Positions 54,932-63,533 of a stretch of 64,000 nucleotides of DNA are shown here, in pieces. Origin of the DNA: JACKFB01 sp041389525 (GTDB taxonomy: Bacteria > Myxococcota_A > UBA9042 > PHBI01 > JACKFB01); the NCBI GenBank assembly GCA_041389525.1, contig JAWKRR010000013.1, positions 76,128-140,127 on the forward strand, given 5' to 3'. The notes beneath the pieces were generated by a model. That model ran no database searches. It had not been told where the DNA came from and worked only from the letters and a program-made list of their open reading frames with translations. Position 1 is the stretch's first letter, and the number at the start of each line of letters is the position of its first letter. A program made the translations under genes and the position numbers.

Positions 54932-56344
54932 TCACACGTCGCGGAGGTCGTAGTCCTTGATCTTGTAGAGCAGCGCCCGGTGCGAAAGCTCCAGCAGCTT
55001 GGCGGCTTGGGTGCGGTTGCCCCCGGTTTCAGCCAGGGCGCGCTTGATCAACTCGCGCTCGATGAAGGCCTGGGCCTTCTTGATGGAGAGTTCGCCCGAG
55101 GCGACCACCGCCTGGACCGGGTCGCCGCTGGTCCGGAGGTAGGGCGGGAGGTCGTCGGGGAGGATCACGCTGCCCTCCGACAGCACCATGGCGCGCTCCA
55201 GGACGTTCTCGAGCTCGCGGACGTTTCCTGGCCACGAGTAGCCCAGCAGCAGCTTGGTCGCGGCGGGGTCCAGGGTGCTCTGCTCGAAGCCCATGCGGCC
55301 GGCGATGCGGCCGAGGATGTACTCCGACAAGAGCGGGATATCGCTGGCGCGGTCGCGGAGCGGGGCGGCGTGCACGGGCAGGACGTTGAGGCGGTAGTAG
55401 AGGTCCTCGCGAAAGCGGCCTTCGGCGACGTCCTCGCCAAGGTTTCGGTGGGTCGCGGCGATGACGCGGACGTCCACCTTGCGGCTCTTCGACGAGCCGA
55501 CCGGGCGCACCTCGCCCTCTTGGAGGACGCGGAGCAGGCCGACCTGCAGCGACGCCGGGAGCTCGCCGACCTCGTCGAGGAGCAGGGTGCCGGTGTGGGC
55601 CTCGACGAAGAGCCCCGGCTTGTCGGTGTGGGCGTCGGTGAACGCGCCGCGCATGTGGCCGAAGAGCTCGGACTCCAGCAGCGTCTCGGGGATGGCGCCG
55701 CAGTTCACGGCCACGAAGGGCTTGTCGGCGCGCGGGCTGGCGCGGTGAATCGCGCGGGCCACCAGCTCCTTGCCGGTCCCCGATTCGCCAGTCAGCAGCA
55801 CGGTAGTCGGGAAGGCGGCGACCTTGGCCAGCAGGCGCTTGAGCTCGCGCATGGGCTCGCTCTCGCCCAAGAGCGGCCGGTCGCCACCCTCGATCTTCTC
55901 GAGGCGACTGACGTGCTCTTCCAGCTCGGCGACCCGGGCGCGCAGCTGCTCGCGCTCCTCGGCCTTCCGCAGCACCAAGATCACCTCGTCGCGCTTGAAG
56001 GGCTTCGAGATGTAGTCGTAGGCGCCGCGCCGCAGCGCTTCGATGGCCAGGTCGATGGTGCCGAACGCGCTCATGATGATGACCGTCGACGCCAGCTCGC
56101 GCTCGGCCATCGCGTCCAAGAGCTCGAGCCCGTTCATGCGCGGCATCTTGATGTCGCACAGGACCAGGTCGAAGCGCGACTCGGCCATCGCCGCCAGCCC
56201 GTCCTCGCCCCGGTAGCGCACGCTGGTGTCGTAGCCGGCGCCGCGCAGCATCGTGTCGAGCATGTCGGCGAAGGGCTTCTCGTCGTCGATGATCAGGACG
56301 CGCAAGGACACTGGGGACTCCGGCTTCGGGCGGCTGGTGAGCAT
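54932..56344 (-). CDS. pilR: PilR-type sigma-54-dependent response regulator
   Basis: 470 residues. Receiver domain with phospho-acceptor Asp64 (LVLCDIKMPRMNG), then an AAA+ sigma-54 activator domain with Walker A GESGTGKE at 186-193 and Walker B TLLLDE at 253-258. The C-terminal Fis-type helix-turn-helix is GGNRTQAAKLLELSHRALLY. The sigma-54 contact loop reads GAFTDA at 233-238 instead of the usual GAFTGA. In pilus systems PilR, phosphorylated by PilS, activates pilA transcription; pilA is not in the window. It is divergent from pilM (88-base gap). The name rests on that context; other NtrC-family roles are possible. Confidence 0.85.
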   Translation of the reverse strand: MLTSRPKPESPVSLRVLIIDDEKPFADMLDTMLRGAGYDTSVRYRGEDGLAAMAESRFDLVLCDIKMPRMNGLELLDAMAERELASTVIIMSAFGTIDLAIEALRRGAYDYISKPFKRDEVILVLRKAEEREQLRARVAELEEHVSRLEKIEGGDRPLLGESEPMRELKRLLAKVAAFPTTVLLTGESGTGKELVARAIHRASPRADKPFVAVNCGAIPETLLESELFGHMRGAFTDAHTDKPGLFVEAHTGTLLLDEVGELPASLQVGLLRVLQEGEVRPVGSSKSRKVDVRVIAATHRNLGEDVAEGRFREDLYYRLNVLPVHAAPLRDRASDIPLLSEYILGRIAGRMGFEQSTLDPAATKLLLGYSWPGNVRELENVLERAMVLSEGSVILPDDLPPYLRTSGDPVQAVVASGELSIKKAQAFIERELIKRALAETGGNRTQAAKLLELSHRALLYKIKDYDLRDV

Positions 56345-56432
56345 TGTGCCGCGAAAAATGGCGACGTGCGTTTGTTACGACATGTGAGGCGTTCCGTTCA
56401 TCACTTGCAACCACGACGGAGGCGCTGCTTCT
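56345..56432. promoter_or_regulatory. Divergent pilR-pilM intergenic region
   Basis: 88 bases that must hold the start signals for pilR and the pilM operon. The pilM ribosome site is GGAGG, ten bases before its ATG. The region is less GC-rich than its surroundings. No clean sigma-54 or sigma-70 promoter could be fixed by eye. Confidence 0.4.
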
Positions 56433-57491
56433 ATGGCTGGCAAGAACGCGATCGGGCTGGATATCGGCTCCAGCTCCATCAAGATCATCCAGCTCAGGGA
56501 GGATCGCAAAGGGGTCCACCTGCAGGCTTTCGACATGGCCATGCTTCCCCCGGAAGCGGTCGTCGACGGCGCGCTGATGAACTTCACGGCCATCGTCGAG
56601 AAGATCAAGGAGCTCGTCGCTGCCAACCGCATCCGCCAAAAGGATGTGTGTGTCAGCGTCTCGGGCCACTCGGTCATCATCAAGAAGATCAGTCTTCCCG
56701 AGATGACTCCCGACGAGCTGAACGAATCGATCCAATGGGAAGCGGAACAGTACATCCCCTTCGACATCAAGGACGTGAACGTAGACGTCCAGATCGTCAA
56801 CCCGAAAGCGGGGCAGGGGCAGATGGACGTTCTGCTGGTGGCGGCGAAGAAAGACGTCATCCACGACTACGTGTCGGTCATCGCTGAGGCGGGGCTGCGC
56901 ACGGTCTGCGTGGACGTCGACACCTTCGCGCTGCAGAACATGTTCGAGCTGGGCTACGGCTTCCCGCCCAACGAGACCATCGCGCTGGTGAACGTCGGCG
57001 CCGCGGTCATCAACATCAACGTCATCGCGAACGGGATGACGACCTTCACCCGCGACATCTCGATGGGTGGCGGGCTGCTGACGGCCGAGATCCAGAAGCA
57101 CCTCAACGTCTCCTACGAAGAGGCGGAGCACTACAAGACGGCCGGCGAGGGCAACATCACCAACAGCACCATCGCCCGCGAGGTGCAGGTGCTGTCGGAG
57201 AAGGTCTCGCAGACGCTGGTGACCGAGATTCAGCGCTCGCTCGACTTCTACGCGGCGACCACGGTGAACACGGACATCTCGCGGCTCTACCTCTCCGGTG
57301 GTTCCGCGCAGATTCCGCCGCTCATCCGCCTGCTCGAGCGCAACCTCGAGGTCCCGGTCGAGATGGTGAATCCGTTCAAGAACATCATCATCGACCCGCG
57401 GAAGTTCGACGTGGACGCGCTCCAGCGCATGGCGCCGGTGGCTGCGGTCGCCGTTGGCCAGGGGCTGCGCAAGGCCGGTGACAACACATGA
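56433..57491 (+). CDS. pilM: Type IV pilus assembly protein PilM
   Basis: 352 residues, actin-like cytoplasmic component of the alignment complex, which binds ATP and the N-terminus of PilN. The phosphate-1 loop is IGLDIGSSSIKIIQL, and the interior has VSVSGHSVIIKKISLPEMTP, typical of PilM. The end (VNPFKNIIIDPRKFD) is also conserved. First gene of pilMNOP; its stop overlaps the pilN ATG (ATGA). Confidence 0.95.
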   Translation: MAGKNAIGLDIGSSSIKIIQLREDRKGVHLQAFDMAMLPPEAVVDGALMNFTAIVEKIKELVAANRIRQKDVCVSVSGHSVIIKKISLPEMTPDELNESIQWEAEQYIPFDIKDVNVDVQIVNPKAGQGQMDVLLVAAKKDVIHDYVSVIAEAGLRTVCVDVDTFALQNMFELGYGFPPNETIALVNVGAAVININVIANGMTTFTRDISMGGGLLTAEIQKHLNVSYEEAEHYKTAGEGNITNSTIAREVQVLSEKVSQTLVTEIQRSLDFYAATTVNTDISRLYLSGGSAQIPPLIRLLERNLEVPVEMVNPFKNIIIDPRKFDVDALQRMAPVAAVAVGQGLRKAGDNT

Positions 57492-58255
57492 TTCGCATTA
57501 ACCTACTCCCGACCCGCGAGGGTCGTGGCAAGCGGCAGTCTGGCAAGCGCATGCTCGCGCTGCTGGGTCTGGTCGTCCTCATCGAGTGCTTCGCGTTCTT
57601 CTTGTGGTGGCAGTCCATCGAGGGCGACGTCGCCATCGAGCAGAAGAAGGCCGGCGACGCCAAGGCGCGGGTCGAGAAGCTCGAGAAGCAGAAGGCCAAG
57701 CTCGAGGAGCGCGAGACCGCCAAGCTTGAGCTGGCGCGCCAGAACGTCATCTTCGAGAAGCTGAAGCACGAGAAGTCGGGCCCGGCGGAGATGCTGAAGT
57801 TCCTGAGCTACGTGCTCACCGCGAAAGAGGACAACCTCTACAATCGCGACGAGCTGAAGGCGCAGGAGGCCGCGGGCTGGTCGTCAGGTTGGGACCCGGA
57901 CCGCCTGTGGGTGACCGAGCTCATCGAGACCAACGGCGAGCTGAGCATCAAGGGTCAGGCGAAGAGCCACGAGGATGTCGCCGAGTTCTACCGGCGGCTG
58001 GAGAGTGGCATCTACTTCCCGGTCATCGACCCCGAAGTGCAGCAGGTCATCAGCGACACGGAGTTCAAGGAGATCGAGTTGGTGTCTTTCGAGGCCTACT
58101 CGCTGCTGAACTACAACCCGGACGGCGAGCTCAAGATGCGCCGTGACGAGGTCCCCGAGGCCCTGCTGGACGCCGTCGCTGCGCCCGCCGCGCCGCCGGC
58201 TGAAGAAAAGAAAGACGCGAAATCGAAGAAGCCCGCCGGCGAAGGGGAAAAGTGA
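57488..58255 (+). CDS. pilN: Type IV pilus assembly protein PilN
   Basis: 255 residues. It begins MIRINLLPTRE, the conserved cytoplasmic peptide that docks into PilM. One membrane helix (MLALLGLVVLIECFAFFLWW) follows, then a charged coiled coil (ARVEKLEKQKAKLEERETAK) and a periplasmic ferredoxin-like domain. The C-terminal ~50 residues are an Ala/Pro/Glu/Lys-rich tail (PAAPPAEEKKDAKSKKPAGE). Coupled to pilM and pilO by overlaps. Confidence 0.93.
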   Translation: MIRINLLPTREGRGKRQSGKRMLALLGLVVLIECFAFFLWWQSIEGDVAIEQKKAGDAKARVEKLEKQKAKLEERETAKLELARQNVIFEKLKHEKSGPAEMLKFLSYVLTAKEDNLYNRDELKAQEAAGWSSGWDPDRLWVTELIETNGELSIKGQAKSHEDVAEFYRRLESGIYFPVIDPEVQQVISDTEFKEIELVSFEAYSLLNYNPDGELKMRRDEVPEALLDAVAAPAAPPAEEKKDAKSKKPAGEGEK

Positions 58256-59046
58256 TGGATCGCTTCGAAGCGCTCCCGACGCCGCAAAAGGCGCTCATCT
58301 TCTTCCTGGTCGTCGCCCTCGTGGCGGGTGGGCTCTACTTCCTGCTCATCGACGGCGCCCAGGCGAAGATCACGTCCGCGGTCAACGAGACGAGCAACCA
58401 CGAGAAGAAGGCCGCCACCCTCAAGAAGTACGAGGATGACGAGCTCTTCACCGCGCTGGCGGCCGAGGAAGAGGAGCTCAAGGAGCAGCTGGCGGCCAAC
58501 AAGGCGCTGCTGCCCGAGAAAGAGCAGATCCCGGCGCTCATCACGTCCATCAAGCGCCAGGCCGACGAGCGCGGCCTGAAGATCTTGAAGTTCGACAAGA
58601 AGGACCGGATGCCCGACGACTATGTCGACATCATCCCGGTCAAGATGGAGGTCGAGGGCGCGTTCCCCGTGGTCGTGTCCTTCCTCGAGGCGCTGGCTCA
58701 GCCCGGCATGCGCATGATGACGGTGAAAGATCTCGAGCTGCGGGCGGTCCCGTTCCGCAAGCAGGCCGCGAACATCCTGGTGACGGGATCGCGCGGCAGC
58801 GACAAGCGCACCACCAAGCCGGGCAGCGCCAAGGACCCCTCGTACTCGGCGGCCGAGGCGGGCGCAGGTCCTGGCACGTCGCAGGTCATCTCGAAGCTCG
58901 ACGACTACGCCAAGGTCATCGGCAACTGGAAGATTCAGGCGCAATTCACCGTGAACGCTTACAGCTATTCGGGCCAGCTGCTGGACGCGAAAGAGCGCGC
59001 TCAGCGGGACAAGAGCAAGAAGCGGCGCAAGCGGAACCGGCGGTAG
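58255..59046 (+). CDS. pilO: Type IV pilus assembly protein PilO
   Basis: 263 residues from the ATG that shares one base with the pilN stop (a GTG just before is possible). A short cytoplasmic end (MDRFEALPTPQK) is followed by one membrane helix (LIFFLVVALVAGGLYFLLI), a coiled coil (LAAEEEELKEQLAANKALLP) and the periplasmic domain that pairs with PilN (ALITSIKRQADERGLKILKF). The end is basic (KSKKRRKRNRR). It links the inner-membrane complex to PilP. Confidence 0.92.
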   Translation: MDRFEALPTPQKALIFFLVVALVAGGLYFLLIDGAQAKITSAVNETSNHEKKAATLKKYEDDELFTALAAEEEELKEQLAANKALLPEKEQIPALITSIKRQADERGLKILKFDKKDRMPDDYVDIIPVKMEVEGAFPVVVSFLEALAQPGMRMMTVKDLELRAVPFRKQAANILVTGSRGSDKRTTKPGSAKDPSYSAAEAGAGPGTSQVISKLDDYAKVIGNWKIQAQFTVNAYSYSGQLLDAKERAQRDKSKKRRKRNRR

Positions 59047-59055
59047 GTGGACCCA

Positions 59056-59769
59056 ATGTGGAGACCCAAAACCATGCGACGCCTACTGGGCCTGATTCTC
59101 GTGTCCACGTGCTTGTTGATCGCCGCCCCGATGATGTCGGGCTGCGGAGACGACGAGACCGCGGGCGAGCGTCCGGAGGATCCGCGCAAGAATCGGCCGT
59201 CACGGCCGGATCGCGGCGCGGGCCTGACCGGTGCCAAGGACGAGATCGTCACGCTGAAGTTCGAGAACCCCAAGTGGGATCTCGTGCAGCCCTACTTCGG
59301 GAAGTTCCTCGAGCAGAAGCACACCGCGCCGAAGGATCTCTTCGCGCCGCGTGTCGCGAAGTTCATCCCGCGGCCGGCGGTCGAGACGAAGGAAGAAGTT
59401 GAGGAGACGATCGCGAAGGTCGAGGACGAGCCGCCACGCGGTCCGCTCGAGCAGTTCGCGCTGAAGGACTACCGCTTGATGCTCATCATGAGCGGCACGG
59501 CGGTCCCCAAGGCGGTCGTGGTCGACCCGAAGTCGCAGGCCTACGTCATCCAGCGCGACACGCGCATCGGCAGCAAGGGCGGCATCGTCGAGTCCATCAC
59601 CCAGTACATGGTGGTCGTGAAGGAACCGAACGAGGAAAACGCTACGAAGATCGCGATCAAACCTCCGTATCTCGACCTGGCCGCGCGGCCGGGTTTCGAA
59701 GAGGAGGAGCCGCCAGACGAGGAGGATTTCGCCATCCCACCCTCGCGTCCGGTGAACGACCTTCCTTGA
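59056..59769 (+). CDS. pilP: Type IV pilus lipoprotein PilP
   Basis: 237 residues from an ATG preceded by AGGTGG at five bases; a GTG three codons earlier overlaps nothing but has a weaker site. The signal ends in a lipobox with Cys30 (APMMSGC). A flexible Pro/Arg-rich region follows, then the PilP beta domain (LEQFALKDYRLMLIMSGTAV and AYVIQRDTRIGSKGGIVESI), which binds the N0 domain of PilQ. It ends in an acidic tail. A terminator lies just after its stop. Confidence 0.93.
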   Translation: MWRPKTMRRLLGLILVSTCLLIAAPMMSGCGDDETAGERPEDPRKNRPSRPDRGAGLTGAKDEIVTLKFENPKWDLVQPYFGKFLEQKHTAPKDLFAPRVAKFIPRPAVETKEEVEETIAKVEDEPPRGPLEQFALKDYRLMLIMSGTAVPKAVVVDPKSQAYVIQRDTRIGSKGGIVESITQYMVVVKEPNEENATKIAIKPPYLDLAARPGFEEEEPPDEEDFAIPPSRPVNDLP

Positions 59770-59779
59770 CCCATTCCAT

Positions 59780-59826
59780 GAAGTGCCATCACTGCGATGG
59801 CACTTCGTTGTTTCCTGGTTTTTTTG
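59780..59826 (+). terminator. Rho-independent terminator between pilP and pilQ
   Basis: GAAGTGCCATC and GATGGCACTTC form a perfect 11-bp stem with a 5-base loop, followed by GTTGTTTCCTGGTTTTTTT. It should separate pilMNOP from pilQ or reduce readthrough into it. Confidence 0.88.
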
Positions 59827-59924
59827 ACCATGAACCTGGCCCCACCTAACATGGCCGATACGCCCGCGGGATGCGAAAAATCGCTTTCATTCCCGCGGGT
59901 TGTGAGACCATAGGAGCCGCTCCG

Positions 59925-62900
59925 ATGATGCGCCTTCCAGCCCAATTCCCCCTCGCTCTCACCGCCATTTTGGTGACGGCGACGGTGGCGCCAGTTTCGG
60001 CGAGTCCACGCGCTGCCAATGCGATTCAACGCATTCAGGTGCGTGAGGCGTCGGATCAGACCGTCGTCGAGATCGAATCCCAGGCGAAGCCGACGTTCAC
60101 GGTCTTCAAGCTGGCCGATCCGCCGCGTCTGTTCGTCGACGTCGTGGGCGCAGACGTGTCGGCGCTCGAGGCGACGATGAACGTCTCCAACGGCGTCATC
60201 GGGCGGATCCACGCGCTCCAATATAATGGTGACGTGGGCGAGGTCGGACGCATCGTCATCGAGTTCGAGCAGAACGCGGCCTACGACATCAAGACGGTGG
60301 GGTCGACGATCCGCCTGATGGTGGACGGCACGCAGCGCACGGCGCCCGATCTGCGGCTGAAGGCGGCCGAGGTCGAGGCGAAGCGGATCGAGCAGGCCAT
60401 CGAGCGCGAGCGGAAGCTGCTGACCGATCTGAAGTCGGCGCGGGCGGACGAGGAGCGGCTGCGCAACGAGGCGCGGGCGGCGCGTTTGGAAGAGGAGAAG
60501 CTGGCGGCTGAGGTCGCGAAGGCGCGGACCGAGGCGGAGCGGCTGTCGAAGAAGGCGCAGCTTGAGGCCGACAAGGTCCAGGGCGAGCTGGGGCAGCTGA
60601 AGAAGACCAAGGAGCTCGAGCAGGCCAAGGCGGATGCGCTGGGGCGTGCGGTGCGGGCGGAGCAGGCGCGGAAGACGGCCCTCGAGGAGGCGCGCGAGAA
60701 GGCGGCGGCGCTGCAGAAGGCGACCGACGAGGCGCGGGCTCACGAGGACGCGATGACGGCGGCCGGTCGGGCCGTGGACAAGCGCGAGGCCGAGGAGAGC
60801 GTGACGCAGCAGGCCTTGACGGCGGCGCAGGTCGCGCGTGACGCGGTGGCGGCGAAGCTGGCGGAGGCGACCGCGGCCGGACGCAGCGCGGACATCGTGA
60901 AGCTCGACGCGGACCTTGGGGAGAAGCTCAAGGCGGTTCGCGCGGCTGAGGCGGCGCATGCCGTGAAGCACGAGGCGGTCAACGAGGCGCGTTTGGCCCG
61001 GGCGCAGGCGCAAGAGGCGCTGCGTGAGGCGAACGCTCGGCGCGATGCCCTGGAAGCGGGGCGGCGCGTGGCGGCCGGTGAGGCGGCGGACCAGGAGAAG
61101 AAGCGCACGGAGGCGCTGGGCGAGGCCGTGGCGCGGCGAGACGAGACCGAGTCGACGCGGCGTTCGGCGGACGCGGCGCGCGAGAGCGAGCTGGCGCAGC
61201 AGCGCTTGGCGGCGCTCGAGGCGGCCCTGAGCGGGCAGCGCGAGCAGGTCAAGAAGGCGCAGGAGCAGTCGGAGGTCGAGCAGGCCCGCATCGCGCTCTT
61301 GAAGGACCAGCTGACGGGCGAGCAAGAGAAGCTCGCGGAGCTGAAGTCGGCGAGCGCGGTCGAGGCGGCGAAGGTCGACACCCTCAAGCAGGAGGTCGCG
61401 GGTCTCGAGGACAAGCTGTCGGAGACCGAGGCGCGGACGAAGGTCGCCGAGGCGGCGTACCAGAAGCAGATGGCGGCGCTGGAGCGGATCGAGCGCGACG
61501 GCCAGGCGGCGGCTGAGTCGAATCACACGGCGGCGATGAAGACGCTGGAGGCCGCGCGGGCTGCTGAGGCCGAGAAGGCGAAGCGGGCGCTGGCTGAGCT
61601 TGAGGCCGCGCGGGCCGAGCAGAAGGCGGAGGCCGCGAAGGCCGCGGAGGCGCAGCGCGCGCTGGCCGCGATGAAGACGGACGGCGCGAAGGCGGCGGCG
61701 GCGGCGGCGCCGAAGTCGAGCGACAAGGGCGCGGCGCGGCCGGTCATCACGGACCTCAACTACAAGGAATCCCACGGCAACGGGCGCGTCGAGATCGCGC
61801 TCACCGAGGACGCGACCTACGAAGTGACCAGCCGGACGCCCCGACGTCTGGAGCTGCAGCTTCGCGGCACGGTGATCCCGCGCGAGCTGGAGCGCAGCCT
61901 CGACACGGGTGATTTCGCGGGGCCGGTCAAGCTGGTGTCGAGCTTCCGCTCGGCCGACGAGCCCGGCACGGTGCGGGTCGTCGTCGACCTGCGTGAGGCC
62001 GTGCGCGACGACGTGCAGCTCGCCGACGGCAAGCTGGTCTGGTCCTTCACCGGCGCGGCGCAGGCCTCGTCGGACACCGGGGCCGAGCAGCGCCCCGGCA
62101 AGCGGCTGCCCCCGGGCGTGCACGCGTTCCCCGGACTCGTGGCGGCTCAGGGCGGCGCGGTCGGCAAGGCCGGCGCGGGCGGCTCTGGCGGGCAGTTCAT
62201 CGACAACAACCGCCGTCGTCGCACCAAGCGCAAGTACAGCGGCAAGAAGATCAACCTGACCATCAAGGACGCCGACATCCAGCACGTGCTCACCTTCCTC
62301 GCGAAGGAAGGCGGCGTGAACATCGTCGCGGCCGACGACGTGTCGGGCAAGGTCACGTTCCACCTCGAGAACATCCCGTGGGACCTCGCGCTGGACATGA
62401 TCCTCAAGACCCAGGGCTACGACTACGTCAAAGAGTACGGCGTCTACCGCGTCGCCAAGGTCGAAGACATCCAGAAGGAGTTCGAATCCGAGCTGAAGCG
62501 AAAGCAGACCATCGAGGAGCTCAAGCCCCTGGTCGTGCGCTTCATCACGGTGAACTACGCCTCGCTGGAAGAGGTCACGCAGCACATCAAGACCGTGCTC
62601 TCCAAGAACGGCACCGTGTCGGCGGACAGCGCCACCTCGACCCTCATCGTGAAGGACACCGAGGAGCACGTGATCGCCGCCGAGGACATCGTGCGTCGCC
62701 TCGACGTGCAGCTCCCGCAGGTGCTCATCGAGGCCCGTATCGTCGAGGCGTCGACGAGCTTCAGCCGCGAGCTGGGCGTCCAGTGGGGCGGTAACTTCAC
62801 CATGTCGCCCGCCTTCGGCAACCCGACCGGCTTGGCCTTCCCGTCCGTCATCGGAATCTCCGGTGGCGCTGACGACTCGACGGCACCTGGCACGGGCCTG

Positions 62901-63533
62901 CTGACCTCGAACCCGAACTTCGCGGTGAACCTGCCCGCAGCGGCCGGTGCCGGCGCCGGTGGTGCCTTGGGCCTGACCCTCGGCAGCCTGGGCGGCGCGG
63001 CCAACTTGAACCTGCGCCTGTCGGCGGCTGAGGACACCGGCCAGGTGAAGATCATCAGCGCCCCGAAGATCCTCACGATCGACGGCAAGAAGGCCTCGAT
63101 TCGGCAGGGCGTGTCCATCCCGATCTCGGTCGTGTCGGCCAACGGCGTGAACACCCAGTTCTTCAACGCCGAGCTGAAGCTCGAGGTGCAGACCAACACG
63201 TCGCCCGACGGCAACATCCGGCTCGACCTCGACATCACCAAGAACGAGCCTGACTTCGGCCAGACCTCGGCCAACGGCGCGCCCACCATCCAGAAGAAGG
63301 AGGCTCACACCTCGCTGCTGGTGCGTGACGGCGACACCACGGTCATCGGCGGCATCTTCACGCGGAACACCGGCAGCTCCAGCGCCAAGGTCCCGTTCCT
63401 CTCGAAGATCCCGATCCTCGGCTGGTTCTTCCAGAATCACCGCGAGACCGACAACCGCAGCGAGCTGCTGATCTTCATCACGCCGCGTATCGCCAATCGC
63501 CGCGCCAGCCTCGTGGACGGTGGTGGCCCCTGA
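59925..63533 (+). CDS. pilQ: Type IV pilus secretin PilQ with long coiled-coil insert
   Basis: 1,202 residues. The ATG at 59925 follows AGGAG by eight bases and gives a signal peptide (FPLALTAILVTATVAPVSA); an earlier in-frame ATG at 59871 adds 18 residues. AMIN domain 1 (about 35-135) binds peptidoglycan. Residues ~145-595 are a proline-free Ala/Glu/Lys/Arg coiled coil. AMIN domain 2 is at about 605-710. Then STN/N0 (about 770-850, INLTIKDADIQHVLTFLAKE), secretin N1 (about 870-930), and the secretin pore (about 930-1195, with QVLIEARIVEASTSFSRELG, KVPFLSKIPILGWFFQ). It forms the outer-membrane pore for the pilus. The insert makes it longer than the 700-900 residues usual for PilQ. It overlaps aroK by 14 bases. 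Confidence 0.95.
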   Translation: MMRLPAQFPLALTAILVTATVAPVSASPRAANAIQRIQVREASDQTVVEIESQAKPTFTVFKLADPPRLFVDVVGADVSALEATMNVSNGVIGRIHALQYNGDVGEVGRIVIEFEQNAAYDIKTVGSTIRLMVDGTQRTAPDLRLKAAEVEAKRIEQAIERERKLLTDLKSARADEERLRNEARAARLEEEKLAAEVAKARTEAERLSKKAQLEADKVQGELGQLKKTKELEQAKADALGRAVRAEQARKTALEEAREKAAALQKATDEARAHEDAMTAAGRAVDKREAEESVTQQALTAAQVARDAVAAKLAEATAAGRSADIVKLDADLGEKLKAVRAAEAAHAVKHEAVNEARLARAQAQEALREANARRDALEAGRRVAAGEAADQEKKRTEALGEAVARRDETESTRRSADAARESELAQQRLAALEAALSGQREQVKKAQEQSEVEQARIALLKDQLTGEQEKLAELKSASAVEAAKVDTLKQEVAGLEDKLSETEARTKVAEAAYQKQMAALERIERDGQAAAESNHTAAMKTLEAARAAEAEKAKRALAELEAARAEQKAEAAKAAEAQRALAAMKTDGAKAAAAAAPKSSDKGAARPVITDLNYKESHGNGRVEIALTEDATYEVTSRTPRRLELQLRGTVIPRELERSLDTGDFAGPVKLVSSFRSADEPGTVRVVVDLREAVRDDVQLADGKLVWSFTGAAQASSDTGAEQRPGKRLPPGVHAFPGLVAAQGGAVGKAGAGGSGGQFIDNNRRRRTKRKYSGKKINLTIKDADIQHVLTFLAKEGGVNIVAADDVSGKVTFHLENIPWDLALDMILKTQGYDYVKEYGVYRVAKVEDIQKEFESELKRKQTIEELKPLVVRFITVNYASLEEVTQHIKTVLSKNGTVSADSATSTLIVKDTEEHVIAAEDIVRRLDVQLPQVLIEARIVEASTSFSRELGVQWGGNFTMSPAFGNPTGLAFPSVIGISGGADDSTAPGTGLLTSNPNFAVNLPAAAGAGAGGALGLTLGSLGGAANLNLRLSAAEDTGQVKIISAPKILTIDGKKASIRQGVSIPISVVSANGVNTQFFNAELKLEVQTNTSPDGNIRLDLDITKNEPDFGQTSANGAPTIQKKEAHTSLLVRDGDTTVIGGIFTRNTGSSSAKVPFLSKIPILGWFFQNHRETDNRSELLIFITPRIANRRASLVDGGGP

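Noticed and set aside
56345..56432. Possible sigma-54 promoter (TGGCGACG...TTTG) before pilM
   Set aside because: The spacing between the GG and the downstream TTG-like element is off by about two bases, and the nearby TTGCA has no GG at the right distance.
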